DNA from: OLB6 sp964525565 | Lineage (GTDB): Bacteria > Bacteroidota > Ignavibacteria > Kapaibacteriales > Kapaibacteriaceae | Assembly (NCBI GenBank): GCA_964525565.1 | Contig: CAZGHI010000003.1 | Span: 27,263 to 91,262, forward strand | Direction: 5' to 3' | DNA length: 64,000 bases | Part shown: positions 37,943 through 47,923 of the stretch, piece after piece | How positions within the stretch are numbered: position 1 is the stretch's first letter | Layout of the letters: the number at the start of each line of letters is the position of its first letter | The notes under the pieces: generated by a model | Database searches by the model: none | Seen by the model: the letters and a program-made list of their open reading frames with translations, nothing else | Told to the model about the DNA's origin: nothing | Translations under genes and position numbers: made by a program

Positions 37943-38011
37943 ATACTAATAATTCATCAGGAACCGCCGCATTTATGGAAACGTTGCGAACGCACTACAC
38001 TGGCGGTAATC

Positions 38012-40726
38012 ATGGGTATGATGTTCGTTAGTCTGTATGCCGATGCTCAAAAAGTGCAGCTTAAGCGTCTTGAGTATAACTATCCCGAAGATTCCGCTAT
38101 CGGTTGCGGTCCCCAACTACTATGGGTTGCCGACACGTTAACACGTAAACCGGGGGAGCTGGTGGACGGCCTCGAAGTGTACTGCCGTGATTGCTGGAAC
38201 TTTTCTATTCACGAGCGATCCGTGAAAGCTAAAGATTTTCTTGAGCATCGTGGTGATACTGTTACGATAGACGAGTGCGAATTCTTAACTGATACTGCAC
38301 GCACCGAACTGCAACGCTTGTTAAAACACGCCGGGGATTTTCGTTTGGTACGCCGTACGGCATCTGTGCATTCAACTGCACCAAGCCTGAGCTATGAAGT
38401 AGTGTTCAACGAACCCGTGCAGTTTAGAACAGTGTATGAGTTTGTTCGTGTTCTTGCGGCAAAGCAGCCAACTCGTGTTTCATTAAACGTAACCGGAGGG
38501 TGTGCGAAGAGTTGCATTGTTCCTAATGATCGTGTTTTTGACCACCGACGGTCTTCGGACCACCTCTACAACAATGGGTTGTTCGACAATTACGAGCCGG
38601 CAACCAGACACAGCCGAACCCGTGGGTGGTTCCTCTATTCCATCAAGGCGCCTATGGCATGGGTGGTAACGATGGGGTACGATGATGTCATCATCGGTGC
38701 ACGTGACCTACAGGTAGGTTGTGATGAACTTGAGAACAACGACCTTGTACCAAGAATTGCTGCTGCCGGAACGGGCAATGTTCGAGAAATCACAGGCTCG
38801 ATAACGGCAGGTACGCCGGGTGTGAATCGGACGCAGAATACCGGCAACGGCCTTGACCTTTCTACAATGCCGCTGATGAGCGGGTTTAATGATTTGAGTA
38901 AGAGCGACCATAGCATGAATTGCATGTCCGTGGCAATTGGCCGCGCCGACAACGACAACTGGGCGAATCCGAATAACGGACCGGAAGGCTCCGCAGTTGG
39001 ATCTGCGCCAAAGTGTTCAGGAATGTTGTTTTTGTTGAATGAATCAAATTGTCCTGGTTACGACAATGGTTCAGCTAATATCGAGGATCTGGACGATGTT
39101 ACTCGCGTGGATCTGGATTTTACCATTGACACCGATGAAAAGAGGTCAATCGTGGACGTCCTGTATCATCCGTATAATGGACTTGAGGTTGAAACAGAAG
39201 GAGTTCGGCGCGGCGTTATTCAGGTTGCATCGGCAGGTAATGACGCAATCAATGTTGGATACATTCCGAGAAGTATTGAACCTGCTTCCACCCCGTACCT
39301 GCACCCCACTAATCCGGAGCTTGATACCAAGGTCATAGCCGTTGCTGCTATTGGTGATGGAGAACGGTTAACTGCTGCCGATTGTTCGGTTTGGAATCCC
39401 AGCATACCGCCACCGGTGTGGATAGGAGACGAACGGTTTTATAATAGCTGGAACTATTCGCCCGGAACCAACAAATTCAGCGTGGATACAGACATCGAAA
39501 TTCGGGAGGCCGATAAAAAAGCTGCCTTCGTAGATCTCGTAGCGCCAGGTGCAGATATCTGGGTAGTCCATAACCACTCTAAAAAATACCGTCTTGTATA
39601 TGGCACCTCGCTATCTGCTCCGCTTGTAGCCGGTGTGGTGGGCCTGATGCTTTCGGTAAGTGACCATTTGGGAACACCCTGGGATCCGATTACAGACTGG
39701 GCATACGACTGGGTAAACACCAGCAGCGGTTTTGACCATCAGCGCCGTGCGTACGATATTCTGACGTTTACAGCTGATAAAGTTCCCGACGGGAATACAA
39801 ATTTCCCTTACGTGTATCAAACGGCCGACAAACTCAAGCGGCACTGGGCGCAGCGAATGGGCTTTGGCAAGGTTAACGCCTACCGTAGTGTTGCCCATGC
39901 CGTGCCGCACAAAGCAGTGTATGAGTTTACATTCACGCAGACACTCAGTTTCGATCCGGCCGTTACCAACGCCGACGGTAAGAAACTCATGCACATGGGT
40001 TCGGCTGTGCATCACGCGCTGGATCTTGGCTCCGACAACACCCGTGGTGGTGGCGCTACAGGATTGCTGAAGGTGCTCGAATGGGGCGGAACCAATCTGA
40101 CTGGCACGTATAACACCAACGAATACCAAAATCAGGGTGTAACGCGCCTCAGCTCCGCCGATGTTAATGTGCGCACTGACCTTACCGTTCCCGAAGATTG
40201 CTTCCTCCTGATAGACGGTAGGGTACTGACAAACGAAGACGAGTTCACGCAGAGTCAAAACCGCATCATAGCCACTGCCAACGGTACGCGAATCCTGATG
40301 GAAGGCTACCTACAGAATGTAGAACTTGTAGGCGCGCTCACTCTTGGCGACGTTATCGTAAGCGGCACGGATCTCGCTCCCGGGCTGTTTTTTAACCGCG
40401 AGAGCGACGTATATGGAAACGTTCGGCTGATAAACGATGCATGGTGTACCATCAGCGGTACGCCGGACAATACGGCCACAACACTTCGTCCAGGGAGCCA
40501 CATTCAGCTCAACGGTAACCGCAATCTGATGGTACGCTGGGGTGGGGTAGTGGAAATGGATCACTCCTCGCGCATATCAACAGATCAGAGCCGGATAGTG
40601 CTCGTAGAGAGTGGCACGCTTCGCGTGAAGCCCGGCGCCAAGGTGCGCCTCGATGCTCACGTACATATCTGGGACGGCCAGGTGCTCGAAATCGAAGACT
40701 CTGCTGTTGTGTACATCAAGAGTTAA
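38012..40726 (+). CDS. Subtilisin-like (S8) secreted protease, frame-disrupted at both ends
   Basis: 904 aa as written. The S8 core has Asp232 (GARDLQVGCDEL), His300 (SDHSMNCMSV), the oxyanion Asn in VASAGND and Ser533 in GTSLSAPLVAGVVGL, so the triad is intact although the Asp and His motifs are degenerate. After it come beta-helix-like repeats (GTLRVKPGAKVRLDAHVHIW). The ATG at 38012 leaves only a 12-residue leader, yet the codons just upstream encode KRCERTTLAVI in frame, which would complete a good signal peptide but has no start codon. At the 3' end a single in-frame TAA (40724-40726) cuts it from the next ORF, which continues the same repeat in the same frame. Either a decaying gene, a phase-off allele, or two sequence errors. 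Confidence 0.75.
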   Translation: MGMMFVSLYADAQKVQLKRLEYNYPEDSAIGCGPQLLWVADTLTRKPGELVDGLEVYCRDCWNFSIHERSVKAKDFLEHRGDTVTIDECEFLTDTARTELQRLLKHAGDFRLVRRTASVHSTAPSLSYEVVFNEPVQFRTVYEFVRVLAAKQPTRVSLNVTGGCAKSCIVPNDRVFDHRRSSDHLYNNGLFDNYEPATRHSRTRGWFLYSIKAPMAWVVTMGYDDVIIGARDLQVGCDELENNDLVPRIAAAGTGNVREITGSITAGTPGVNRTQNTGNGLDLSTMPLMSGFNDLSKSDHSMNCMSVAIGRADNDNWANPNNGPEGSAVGSAPKCSGMLFLLNESNCPGYDNGSANIEDLDDVTRVDLDFTIDTDEKRSIVDVLYHPYNGLEVETEGVRRGVIQVASAGNDAINVGYIPRSIEPASTPYLHPTNPELDTKVIAVAAIGDGERLTAADCSVWNPSIPPPVWIGDERFYNSWNYSPGTNKFSVDTDIEIREADKKAAFVDLVAPGADIWVVHNHSKKYRLVYGTSLSAPLVAGVVGLMLSVSDHLGTPWDPITDWAYDWVNTSSGFDHQRRAYDILTFTADKVPDGNTNFPYVYQTADKLKRHWAQRMGFGKVNAYRSVAHAVPHKAVYEFTFTQTLSFDPAVTNADGKKLMHMGSAVHHALDLGSDNTRGGGATGLLKVLEWGGTNLTGTYNTNEYQNQGVTRLSSADVNVRTDLTVPEDCFLLIDGRVLTNEDEFTQSQNRIIATANGTRILMEGYLQNVELVGALTLGDVIVSGTDLAPGLFFNRESDVYGNVRLINDAWCTISGTPDNTATTLRPGSHIQLNGNRNLMVRWGGVVEMDHSSRISTDQSRIVLVESGTLRVKPGAKVRLDAHVHIWDGQVLEIEDSAVVYIKS

Positions 40727-40729
40727 ACG

Positions 40730-42409
40730 GTGAATAAAGGGGCTACATTTCGCGTGAAACCCGGGGCCCATGTAATCTTCGGTAGCAACGAAGTTGTTAT
40801 CAACGGGCACTTCGATGCTCAGGGTAGCTCGGCAGAAGAACGCCTCCGCATCGTGTTCACCCCAGCCATTGATACCTACGTTGGAGGCAACAACACAAAT
40901 TGCACGTTCGATCCAAGAGCACACCAGTACATAAAGAGCCGCACGCGAATGAAGGTGGTGGGTGTTGCTAGTATGCCCGATGCCATGGAAAGTTCTGTTA
41001 AAGCCACGCACTGCGACTTTAAAAATGTGTCGCTGGAAATCAAGAACATGCGCACCGAACCTTTACTCTATAACAGGTTCACTGCGCACAGTACAAGTCC
41101 ACCGGATATGCCCGGCAGTATTTGGAGCATCCAACCGTATATGCTTCATTATGAGTCCAGCAATTGGGTGTCCGGACTGCCGCCGGAGTTTTACCGGTTG
41201 CATGTGGCACATTGTTCGTTCATGGATTCTGCCGGAGTGGTAGCTCCGCGCTCACCAATGCAGGACGACTATCTTCTCAAGGGTATATACTGTGCTCACG
41301 GACTTTCGGTAGAAGCTAGCAATAACACCTTTGATTATCTCGCTACAGGTTCAGGCGTGTTTGGCACACCAGCCAACCAAGCAACGCCCAACCTTGTAAA
41401 GGACAACACTTTTCGTGAGTGTGATGCAGGAATGCATATCGGACAAGGTGATTTTCAGGTGTGTGCGAACACTACCAATCGCGTCCGCATCCCCATTAAC
41501 GGCTACAACCTCGGAGTATCGCGGTATTACGATAACACATTCAGTTTGTCGCGTGAGGTTGTGTACTTTTTAAACAGCCAGACGCAGGCATTTCGCAACA
41601 ACAACTTTATTGACTATTGGACTGGCATAAACTCAAATGGAACCACCGTTAGCCTTACATCGCTGTACGAGGCAGACACTGCCAGCCCAATTCAAGCGTA
41701 CGGGCGCAACAGATTTTCCGTTGTGGATCCTGCACCTTTTCAGCCCAATGGCATTGGCCACCCAAATCCGTTTACGCTTACAGCCAATTGGCCACAGGAA
41801 GTTGCCCTGCTAGCCGATCTTCAATACAACGCCGGAGCGGTATATCTCATTAAATGTGGCTATAACGGTTTTTCTCAGTTCGCCACATCGCATCTATCAG
41901 CACCCTGGTTGCCATTGGTGAATGTTGATGGCTCGTACAATGATTTTCGTCCGAACGGCATGCCTCGCCTTTTAAACGTAGTAGTGGGCGGTAATCCGTG
42001 GAACGTTCAGCAAGGTTATAACGAATTCTGCGGCATTCAAAACGACCCCCAATCATGCACATCGTTTAACCTTAGCGGCGGACCAGTACAGGGGCTTGGG
42101 AAGAGAGGCCTTGAGGAATCAGAAGCCGGTTCTAGCCGGCCGCTCGTACCTGTGCGCATTGGCACGTTTGTCTTCGACCAGTCAGTTGCGTCGCATGATG
42201 GCATGTTGCGTTTTTTCAGCGAATCCTGTGGAGGCAGTCTCGACGAGGGTGTGTTCCAGTTGTTCGGTGTAACAGGTTACACTCAGCAATGTCTGGGTCT
42301 GCTTCAACTCCATACCAACTTGCAGTCCATAGTGCCTGGCGTGTATTCGATACGTATTGCTACCTCTAACACTGGTGTCTGTTCTGTTTTGATGCTCGTG
42401 ATACCATAG
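40730..42409 (+). CDS. C-terminal half of the S8 protease protein: beta-helix repeats and T9SS-like tail
   Basis: 559 aa in the same frame as the preceding ORF, separated by one TAA codon and one further codon. It opens with NKGATFRVKPGAHVIFGSN, a direct continuation of the RVKPGAKVRLD repeat before the stop. It has no signal peptide and no credible Shine-Dalgarno before its GTG, so it is unlikely to be an independent gene. The middle resembles right-handed beta-helix repeats (NNTFDYLATGSG, NNNFIDYWTGINSNGT). The end (GVYSIRIATSNTGVCSVLMLVIP) resembles a T9SS sorting tail. Confidence 0.7.
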   Translation: MNKGATFRVKPGAHVIFGSNEVVINGHFDAQGSSAEERLRIVFTPAIDTYVGGNNTNCTFDPRAHQYIKSRTRMKVVGVASMPDAMESSVKATHCDFKNVSLEIKNMRTEPLLYNRFTAHSTSPPDMPGSIWSIQPYMLHYESSNWVSGLPPEFYRLHVAHCSFMDSAGVVAPRSPMQDDYLLKGIYCAHGLSVEASNNTFDYLATGSGVFGTPANQATPNLVKDNTFRECDAGMHIGQGDFQVCANTTNRVRIPINGYNLGVSRYYDNTFSLSREVVYFLNSQTQAFRNNNFIDYWTGINSNGTTVSLTSLYEADTASPIQAYGRNRFSVVDPAPFQPNGIGHPNPFTLTANWPQEVALLADLQYNAGAVYLIKCGYNGFSQFATSHLSAPWLPLVNVDGSYNDFRPNGMPRLLNVVVGGNPWNVQQGYNEFCGIQNDPQSCTSFNLSGGPVQGLGKRGLEESEAGSSRPLVPVRIGTFVFDQSVASHDGMLRFFSESCGGSLDEGVFQLFGVTGYTQQCLGLLQLHTNLQSIVPGVYSIRIATSNTGVCSVLMLVIP

Positions 42410-42461
42410 CCAACATGTTTCCACCCCAACCCTGGCAATAACACACGTTGATAGGAGAACC

Positions 42462-43322
42462 ATGAAACCAACACCTGTAATTCAAACGGTTACATTGTTA
42501 CTCACTGCAATGATCTTCTGTACTCCAGCAGCTCACATAACAGCACAGAAGAAGCTCATTCCATTTCCGCAGATGTGTAGTGATCATGACACGAATACGA
42601 CCAGGGGTTGCTCTGCACCAGTGTTTGTGGAAGAGGGTGCTGTGCATCCGGATTCGTGCACATATTATCTTACTGTTTATGATAGATTTGGCTTGGGGGC
42701 TACATTCCTATACTCCAATTATCCAGTTATTGTAAACTTTGATGGGCGTCAAGAGCATGGAAGTGAGTTCAGCGATCTAAGCCTTGAAAAAGGAATCATT
42801 GATTCAACGAACGATTATCTGCTTGCCGATCACGTGCGGGAATTTGTGAAAATCATAAAGGATTCCGTTGGCTACGATTCTGTTACTGCCAGCTACTGTT
42901 TTAGTTGTTCAACAAGTAACACACCGCGATTTAGTATTTGTATCCAGTTCACAAACACCTATAAAATATGGTCAATGTGGCAGTGGTGGGCGGCAGCCCA
43001 GGGAGTAGATTCTACCTCCGATGAGTTCAAATTTAGCACCCTGAATCGAAAGTACGGGAGTTACTTATCGCTGCCCAATTGTTCAATCGCAACCTCCGTC
43101 GCAAACACAGACCCCGCAACAAACGGTGAATGTGTATCAACGCCGCGGGAGATTCGCCTGCACAACATTCACGGATACTATGTTGTCGCAGACATCAGCG
43201 GTAGCATCGTAACGCAAGGCGTTATGGTACCTGGCGAACCAACGCACATTGTTAGCGTAAACCCTGGTGTGTATGTAGTTGCTACGTCAACCATGCGTAA
43301 AAAGCTTATAGTAATGCCGTAG
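42462..43322 (+). CDS. Small secreted protein with T9SS-like C-terminus
   Basis: 286 aa with AGGAGA before the ATG. Signal peptide (IQTVTLLLTAMIFCTPAAHITAQ), eight or more cysteines in the mature part suggesting disulfides, and a C-terminal 55 residues resembling a sorting domain (IRLHNIHGYYVVADISGS ... VNPGVYVVATSTMRKKLIVMP). No recognised catalytic domain. Follows the split protease 52 bp downstream and may share its transcript. Confidence 0.65.
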   Translation: MKPTPVIQTVTLLLTAMIFCTPAAHITAQKKLIPFPQMCSDHDTNTTRGCSAPVFVEEGAVHPDSCTYYLTVYDRFGLGATFLYSNYPVIVNFDGRQEHGSEFSDLSLEKGIIDSTNDYLLADHVREFVKIIKDSVGYDSVTASYCFSCSTSNTPRFSICIQFTNTYKIWSMWQWWAAAQGVDSTSDEFKFSTLNRKYGSYLSLPNCSIATSVANTDPATNGECVSTPREIRLHNIHGYYVVADISGSIVTQGVMVPGEPTHIVSVNPGVYVVATSTMRKKLIVMP

Positions 43323-44011
43323 ATGGGTGTGGTGAAATGAGCCATAACACCGATAAGAAAGTGTGTGTGGTTTACGAACCGAGCGGACATCTACTGTTGC
43401 GCCGTTCTTTGGTGTGGCGTCACACATTCCTCATCTAGCGCCACTATATCCTGGAGATCTCGAAGCGCGCTGCAAAGCAGCAGAACTGACCGCACAGCAA
43501 AGTTGTGCGGTAGCGTAAGCTGTGGACAGTGGTGTACTCTGTTTCCGGTGGTGGGGGAGGGGGAGGTGCCCAAAGGTAGAGTGCGTGATGCGACACCATT
43601 GTGCAAACCGCAGTGCGAAAACATCATGAGTACCGTTGCGAGCGTGCACATGGGAACTGTTGGGAGAATATTCGTGATGGCATCGGATACGTGACGTGTA
43701 CGCAACGGTCCGCGTCTGCTCCCTGAAGTCCCTCTTTAGCAACTACCACACCTAAGCCCCTTACCAACCATACTTGACATTACAATCTAACGAACTGATT
43801 GCCACGCAGGGATCTTGTACGCCACCTGTGCACGACGTTGCGGGGCCGAACTTAGAAAACGCCCGTAGCAAGTGAGCTTCGCACATCAGTGGTTTTTACG
43901 TGGGCACACGGGAGTAAAACCGTGATACCGAACACTATGCACCGCCAAATGTTCGTCAATGCCTAACCGTAACGAAACTAATACTTGTAACACTCCTGAT
44001 GTAGTACTACC
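43323..44011. other. Gene-free stretch with one hairpin
   Basis: About 690 bp without a convincing gene; short ORFs in several frames show no recognisable domain. The only distinct structure is the hairpin at 43489-43511. Confidence 0.5.
43489..43511. repeat. Perfect 8-bp hairpin in intergenic DNA
   Basis: ACCGCACA and TGTGCGGT around a 7-nt loop (GCAAAGT). No T-run, so not a classical terminator; could be part of a structured RNA or a binding site. Confidence 0.4.
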
Positions 44012-45553
44012 ATGAACCGTACCCTTCTAACAGCCGTAGCTCTAATTGGAATAGGCATTGTGCTAGGGGTGGTACTCATGACCACCTTCGGCGAGAACGC
44101 AATTCAAAAGGCGATGGCCTCCAATAACGACCTTGGCGCAGGCCAACCGCCCGTAGCAATGGCACCGGCAGTGAAAGCCCTTAACGACCAGTTTACCATG
44201 GTTGCCGATGCCGTAACAAAGTCCGTTGTGTACATCAGCGTGAAAACAAAACCAACCACCTCCGGACAAGCCTGGCCGCGTGACTTCTTTCGGTTTTTTG
44301 GACCCGATGGCGAAGGCGAAATCCCACAGCCTGAGGGTGAAGGCGCCGGCTCGGGTGTGATTATCACAGCCGATGGATATATCGTTACCAACAATCACGT
44401 TGTGGAACATGCAAAAGATGGCGGCATTACCGTTACCACCATTGATCAAAAGGAATACAAAGCAAAACTGATCGGCCGAGATCCCCTCACTGACCTGGCC
44501 GTGATAAAAATTGACGGAACGTTCCAACCGGTACACTTTGCCAATCGCGATGATGTAAAGGTCGGACAGTGGGTGCTGGCCGTAGGAAGCCCACTTGGTC
44601 TGAAATCAACGGTTACCTCGGGCATTATCTCTGCCCAGGGAAGAGGTATCGGTATTGTTGGTACGAACGACAGAACCTTTGAAAGAAATCGCTATGCAGT
44701 GGAAAATTTCCTGCAGACAGATGCAGCGATTAATCCCGGAAACAGCGGTGGAGGCCTGTTTGACCTCAACGGTTCGCTCGTTGGCATTAACACGGCAATA
44801 GCAAGCCGCTCAGGCGTTAATGCCGGCTATGGCTTTGCTATTCCCATTGATATGGTTAGGAGCGTTGCCTTGGATTTGATGGACGACGGCAAGATTGAGC
44901 GTGGGTACATCGGTGTTGAGATAACCACTGTTGATGAAACAACTGCAAAGGCAACCGGCCTGGAAAAAGTTGGGGGTGTATATGTAAATCGGGTTGTAAA
45001 AGGCGGAGCTGCCGCTGCTGCCGGTGTTGAGATTGGCGATGTAATACTGGAGGTTGACGGCAAACCCGTGAATACCTCCAACGAGCTACAGAACCAGATT
45101 GTTCTGCGCAGAGCTGGCGATAAGGTGAAACTCACCGTGTGGCGGGGCGGAAAGCGCGTGTACAAAACGGTTACACTAAAGGCCCTGGACGACAACAACA
45201 ACTTTACCGATGCCGTTACTGGTAGTGATCGCTCTTCGTCGGCAGAGGAACCGGTAAAATTTAAAGGCTACGGCTTTACAGCGGCTCCGCTAACAAGCCA
45301 GCAAAAGCAAGACTACGAAACAGAACAGGGCGTGATTGTTACCGAAGTTGAAAGTAGGGGGCTGGTGGCACGACGTGGGCTCCGGCCAAATACGGTTATC
45401 TTAAAAGTTGATGGAAAGCCCGTTGATAGTCCCCAGAATCTTCGTAAGATTCTGGCTTCGAAGAAAATAGGAGATGGTGTGATGTTTGTTGTGAAGGATA
45501 AGGATGGAAGTAAAATGGCTGTTACCATAGAAGTGCCGGACGACAATAGCTGA
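44012..45553 (+). CDS. htrA: Do/HtrA-type periplasmic serine protease with two PDZ domains
   Basis: 513 aa. N-terminal membrane anchor or signal (residues 5-25), trypsin-like domain with His129 (VTNNHVVEH), Asp161 (DPLTDLAVIKI) and Ser245 (INPGNSGGGLF), a complete triad. PDZ1 about 300-385 (GYIGVEITTVDETTAKATGLEKVGGVYV), PDZ2 about 425-510 (YGFTAAPLTSQQK...). Degrades or refolds misfolded envelope proteins. Its TGA overlaps the ATG of the next gene by one base. Confidence 0.95.
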   Translation: MNRTLLTAVALIGIGIVLGVVLMTTFGENAIQKAMASNNDLGAGQPPVAMAPAVKALNDQFTMVADAVTKSVVYISVKTKPTTSGQAWPRDFFRFFGPDGEGEIPQPEGEGAGSGVIITADGYIVTNNHVVEHAKDGGITVTTIDQKEYKAKLIGRDPLTDLAVIKIDGTFQPVHFANRDDVKVGQWVLAVGSPLGLKSTVTSGIISAQGRGIGIVGTNDRTFERNRYAVENFLQTDAAINPGNSGGGLFDLNGSLVGINTAIASRSGVNAGYGFAIPIDMVRSVALDLMDDGKIERGYIGVEITTVDETTAKATGLEKVGGVYVNRVVKGGAAAAAGVEIGDVILEVDGKPVNTSNELQNQIVLRRAGDKVKLTVWRGGKRVYKTVTLKALDDNNNFTDAVTGSDRSSSAEEPVKFKGYGFTAAPLTSQQKQDYETEQGVIVTEVESRGLVARRGLRPNTVILKVDGKPVDSPQNLRKILASKKIGDGVMFVVKDKDGSKMAVTIEVPDDNS

Positions 45554-46281
45554 TGCGATCACTCTACAGTACTGCTCTTGTCCTTTTTTTCCTTGGATCT
45601 GCATGCGGTGTTGGGACTTTTGCCCAAACACCGTTTGTGGGACCAACTGCTTTCTATCTTTTGTCCACATCGTCGCCCGGAAACACTTCCGGACTCCCAC
45701 AACCAACACGATTTCTTGTTGGTGCATCGGCGCTCTGGTTGCAAAAAAACAACGTACACATTCGTGTTAGTGCCGGTTACCGTTCGGAAGAAGGCTCGTT
45801 TGCCACACCGCAATCTCAAGCACCGAACGTAGCGGGTAATAGACTGCATGTTATTGATCCTGCTACCGGCGAACCAATGCTCACCAGCACGATCACTGCC
45901 TCAAGCGTTGAAGTGAATGCCCAACTAGGCTTTCCGTTGTTACCGCTGGATTCTTCGGGTTCTGTACTCGGATTAACAATTGGCGGCTTGATGGACTATA
46001 TGGTTAGTGCTTCACAGACCGACGACTACTCCGCATTCCCAAACCATCAGGGACCCAAAACTGTTACAGCACAATATTCACCGCATGCGGGATTTGGTGC
46101 TCTCCTCGGTGCATACCTAACCATTCCGTTAGATGTTCATCAACTCGCCTTCGATGTTTCCTACGTATTCCGCAGACCCTCTACGATGCTAACAACGGGT
46201 ACGCCGGCAACAGAACAGAATATCGGTTGGCTGATTGGTAGTGGACTCCGCGTAGGCGTTACCATGTTCTTTCGATTGTAA
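45553..46281 (+). CDS. Predicted outer-membrane protein of unknown function
   Basis: 242 aa with signal peptide (STALVLFFLGSACGVGTFAQ) and alternating strands rich in aromatic and glycine residues (HIRVSAGYRSEEGSF, LGLTIGGLMDYMVSA, HAGFGALLGAYLTIPL, GLRVGVTMFFRL), consistent with a small beta-barrel. Coupled to htrA (TGATG), so it may be a client of or partner to that protease. Confidence 0.65.
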   Translation: MRSLYSTALVLFFLGSACGVGTFAQTPFVGPTAFYLLSTSSPGNTSGLPQPTRFLVGASALWLQKNNVHIRVSAGYRSEEGSFATPQSQAPNVAGNRLHVIDPATGEPMLTSTITASSVEVNAQLGFPLLPLDSSGSVLGLTIGGLMDYMVSASQTDDYSAFPNHQGPKTVTAQYSPHAGFGALLGAYLTIPLDVHQLAFDVSYVFRRPSTMLTTGTPATEQNIGWLIGSGLRVGVTMFFRL

Positions 46282-47112
46282 ACAATAGTAACAATCTGTA
46301 AAAAAGATAATTCTGCCCGTCGTATAGGCATTGCTATTTGTAGCGAAATGCTGCAACTGATATTGGTCGGATGTAGGTTAGCTCATGCATGTGGCGGAGG
46401 CAATCCGGTCTTGTGGTGAACTGCTGTAACGTAGTGCCTGACCATCAAGGTCGTGATGTTGACCGGAAAACCATGGTAACGACTCCAACACCGGTACTAA
46501 GCAATACAGGTACCTGAAAATACTTGTTCATTTACAGTCAACCGAACGCGCAATAGCAGGTGACGCTATTAAATCTCGGTACCTCCCGATAAAACGGACA
46601 ATGTGGTTTAGTATCCTATGAACATGGGGTATTTGGAACATACAATCGCGTACATCAGAATAATGCAATGCCGTGAACATCCGTAGCTCGTACCAAGAGA
46701 AACACGGTGGTACAGCGGTTTATTGGTGCAACCATCGCCAGGGGTTGTTTCCGTAAGATGTTCACCGAAAATCGTACAAGATGCTGGCACTTAGAACAAT
46801 CTTGCTCAATTCTCCTTCTTGCCAGCAACCGGATGTTGACAATCGTAATGTTATTGCAATCGGTTATTTCGTGATGAGGGACACGAAGATGGCTGAACCA
46901 AAACATCGCTGGTACCGGACTTCTTCGGAGAAGCGTCGGTGGACGGTTGACAATCCTGTATCAAAGTTCATCGGTTCAACAACAAAACCCCGGGTTGTGA
47001 TCGGGATATACATTATACGTCATGTAACACGAGGGTTTATGATACCAGCGGTGATGAACAATAACGTTTGACTATGTTCTTGCCTGAGCATTGCTTCTTC
47101 CGCTGCGGTACG
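46282..47112. other. Gene-free stretch of about 0.8 kb
   Basis: Short ORFs on both strands (up to 96 codons) have no domain pattern, signal peptide or ribosome-binding site. I see no tRNA, hairpin terminator or repeat family here. Confidence 0.5.
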
Positions 47113-47115
47113 TTA

Positions 47116-47148
47116 TTGTAGGAATTTATAATTCGTGTGCTATTATTG
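47116..47148 (+). promoter_or_regulatory. Candidate promoter: TTG, 22 bp, TATTATTG
   Basis: TTG 47116-47118 and TATTATTG 47141-47148 (one mismatch to TAnnTTTG), 64 bp before the ATG of the following outer-membrane protein gene. Confidence 0.35.
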
Positions 47149-47212
47149 GATTACATTATAGCCGCTGCGGTTATCCGCCGGGGTTCTGTTATTCAATACT
47201 GTGGGAGGAATG

Positions 47213-47881
47213 ATGAAAAGATATGTTCTGCCGGTGCTTTGTTTGCTTGCGCTATCGGGTTCTGGGGCAACTGCAGGTGATGGAATTATGGTGGGACCTG
47301 TAGTTGGACCTCGATTCAACAGTCTTGCCGGTGATGCTGCTAAAGATGCAACCAACCTAACTTCTCCCATGGGTTTTATGTTTGGTGTTGACCTTTGGAT
47401 ACCTTTGGGTAGCACTCTCCGTGGGCAGGTGCAACTCGGTTATGCACAGCGCGGCTTCGGGATGGAGTCGTCTATACTGGGCATGACGTCAACAAGTACA
47501 ACAACATTCAATTATGTTGATGTTGGTCTTGGCGTTAATTGGCTCTTTCTTGGTGGCGACCAAGACGCAGCGTTTCAACCATACTTAGGTGTGATGCTTG
47601 TTCCCGGAATGTTCCTCAGTGGAACAACCAAATCAAGCTATGGTGGTTCTGAGCAAACCATGGATGTAGAATCAAGCAACGTTAATACTCTTCACGTAGC
47701 TGTACGACCACAGATTGGCGCGGACTTCAGGATTATGTCGGGGATGTGCGTTGGTGTAGCTGTTGGTTATGAACTTGGACTCACAGACACGGCAAAGGAA
47801 GACAATACTAACGAAGGGGAACACCAATCAGTAATGTGGAATGGCATTACCACCGGTGTGCGCGTCCTGTTTGAGTTGTAA
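47213..47881 (+). CDS. Outer-membrane beta-barrel protein (PorT/OmpW-like size)
   Basis: 222 aa from ATG 47213, which stands 4 nt after GGGAGG; the adjacent ATG at 47210 is the alternative. Signal peptide KRYVLPVLCLLALSGSGATAG, then eight or so amphipathic strands (GFMFGVDLWIPLGSTLRGQVQLGYAQRGFG, YVDVGLGVNWLFLGG, FQPYLGVMLVPGMFL, MCVGVAVGYELGL, GVRVLFEL). Fits the small beta-barrel outer-membrane family common in Bacteroidota. Convergent with kup. Confidence 0.75.
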   Translation: MKRYVLPVLCLLALSGSGATAGDGIMVGPVVGPRFNSLAGDAAKDATNLTSPMGFMFGVDLWIPLGSTLRGQVQLGYAQRGFGMESSILGMTSTSTTTFNYVDVGLGVNWLFLGGDQDAAFQPYLGVMLVPGMFLSGTTKSSYGGSEQTMDVESSNVNTLHVAVRPQIGADFRIMSGMCVGVAVGYELGLTDTAKEDNTNEGEHQSVMWNGITTGVRVLFEL

Positions 47882-47923
47882 ACAAGCAATTAGAGTAGCA
47901 GCACAGAGTACGTGGCGACGCTG

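Noticed and set aside
43365..43742. Three overlapping ORFs of about 105 codons on both strands
   Set aside because: Cysteine- and histidine-rich shadow-like translations without recognisable family or RBS.
46655..47071. Overlapping ORFs on both strands in the gene-free stretch
   Set aside because: No domain pattern, signal peptide, RBS or composition like neighbouring genes.
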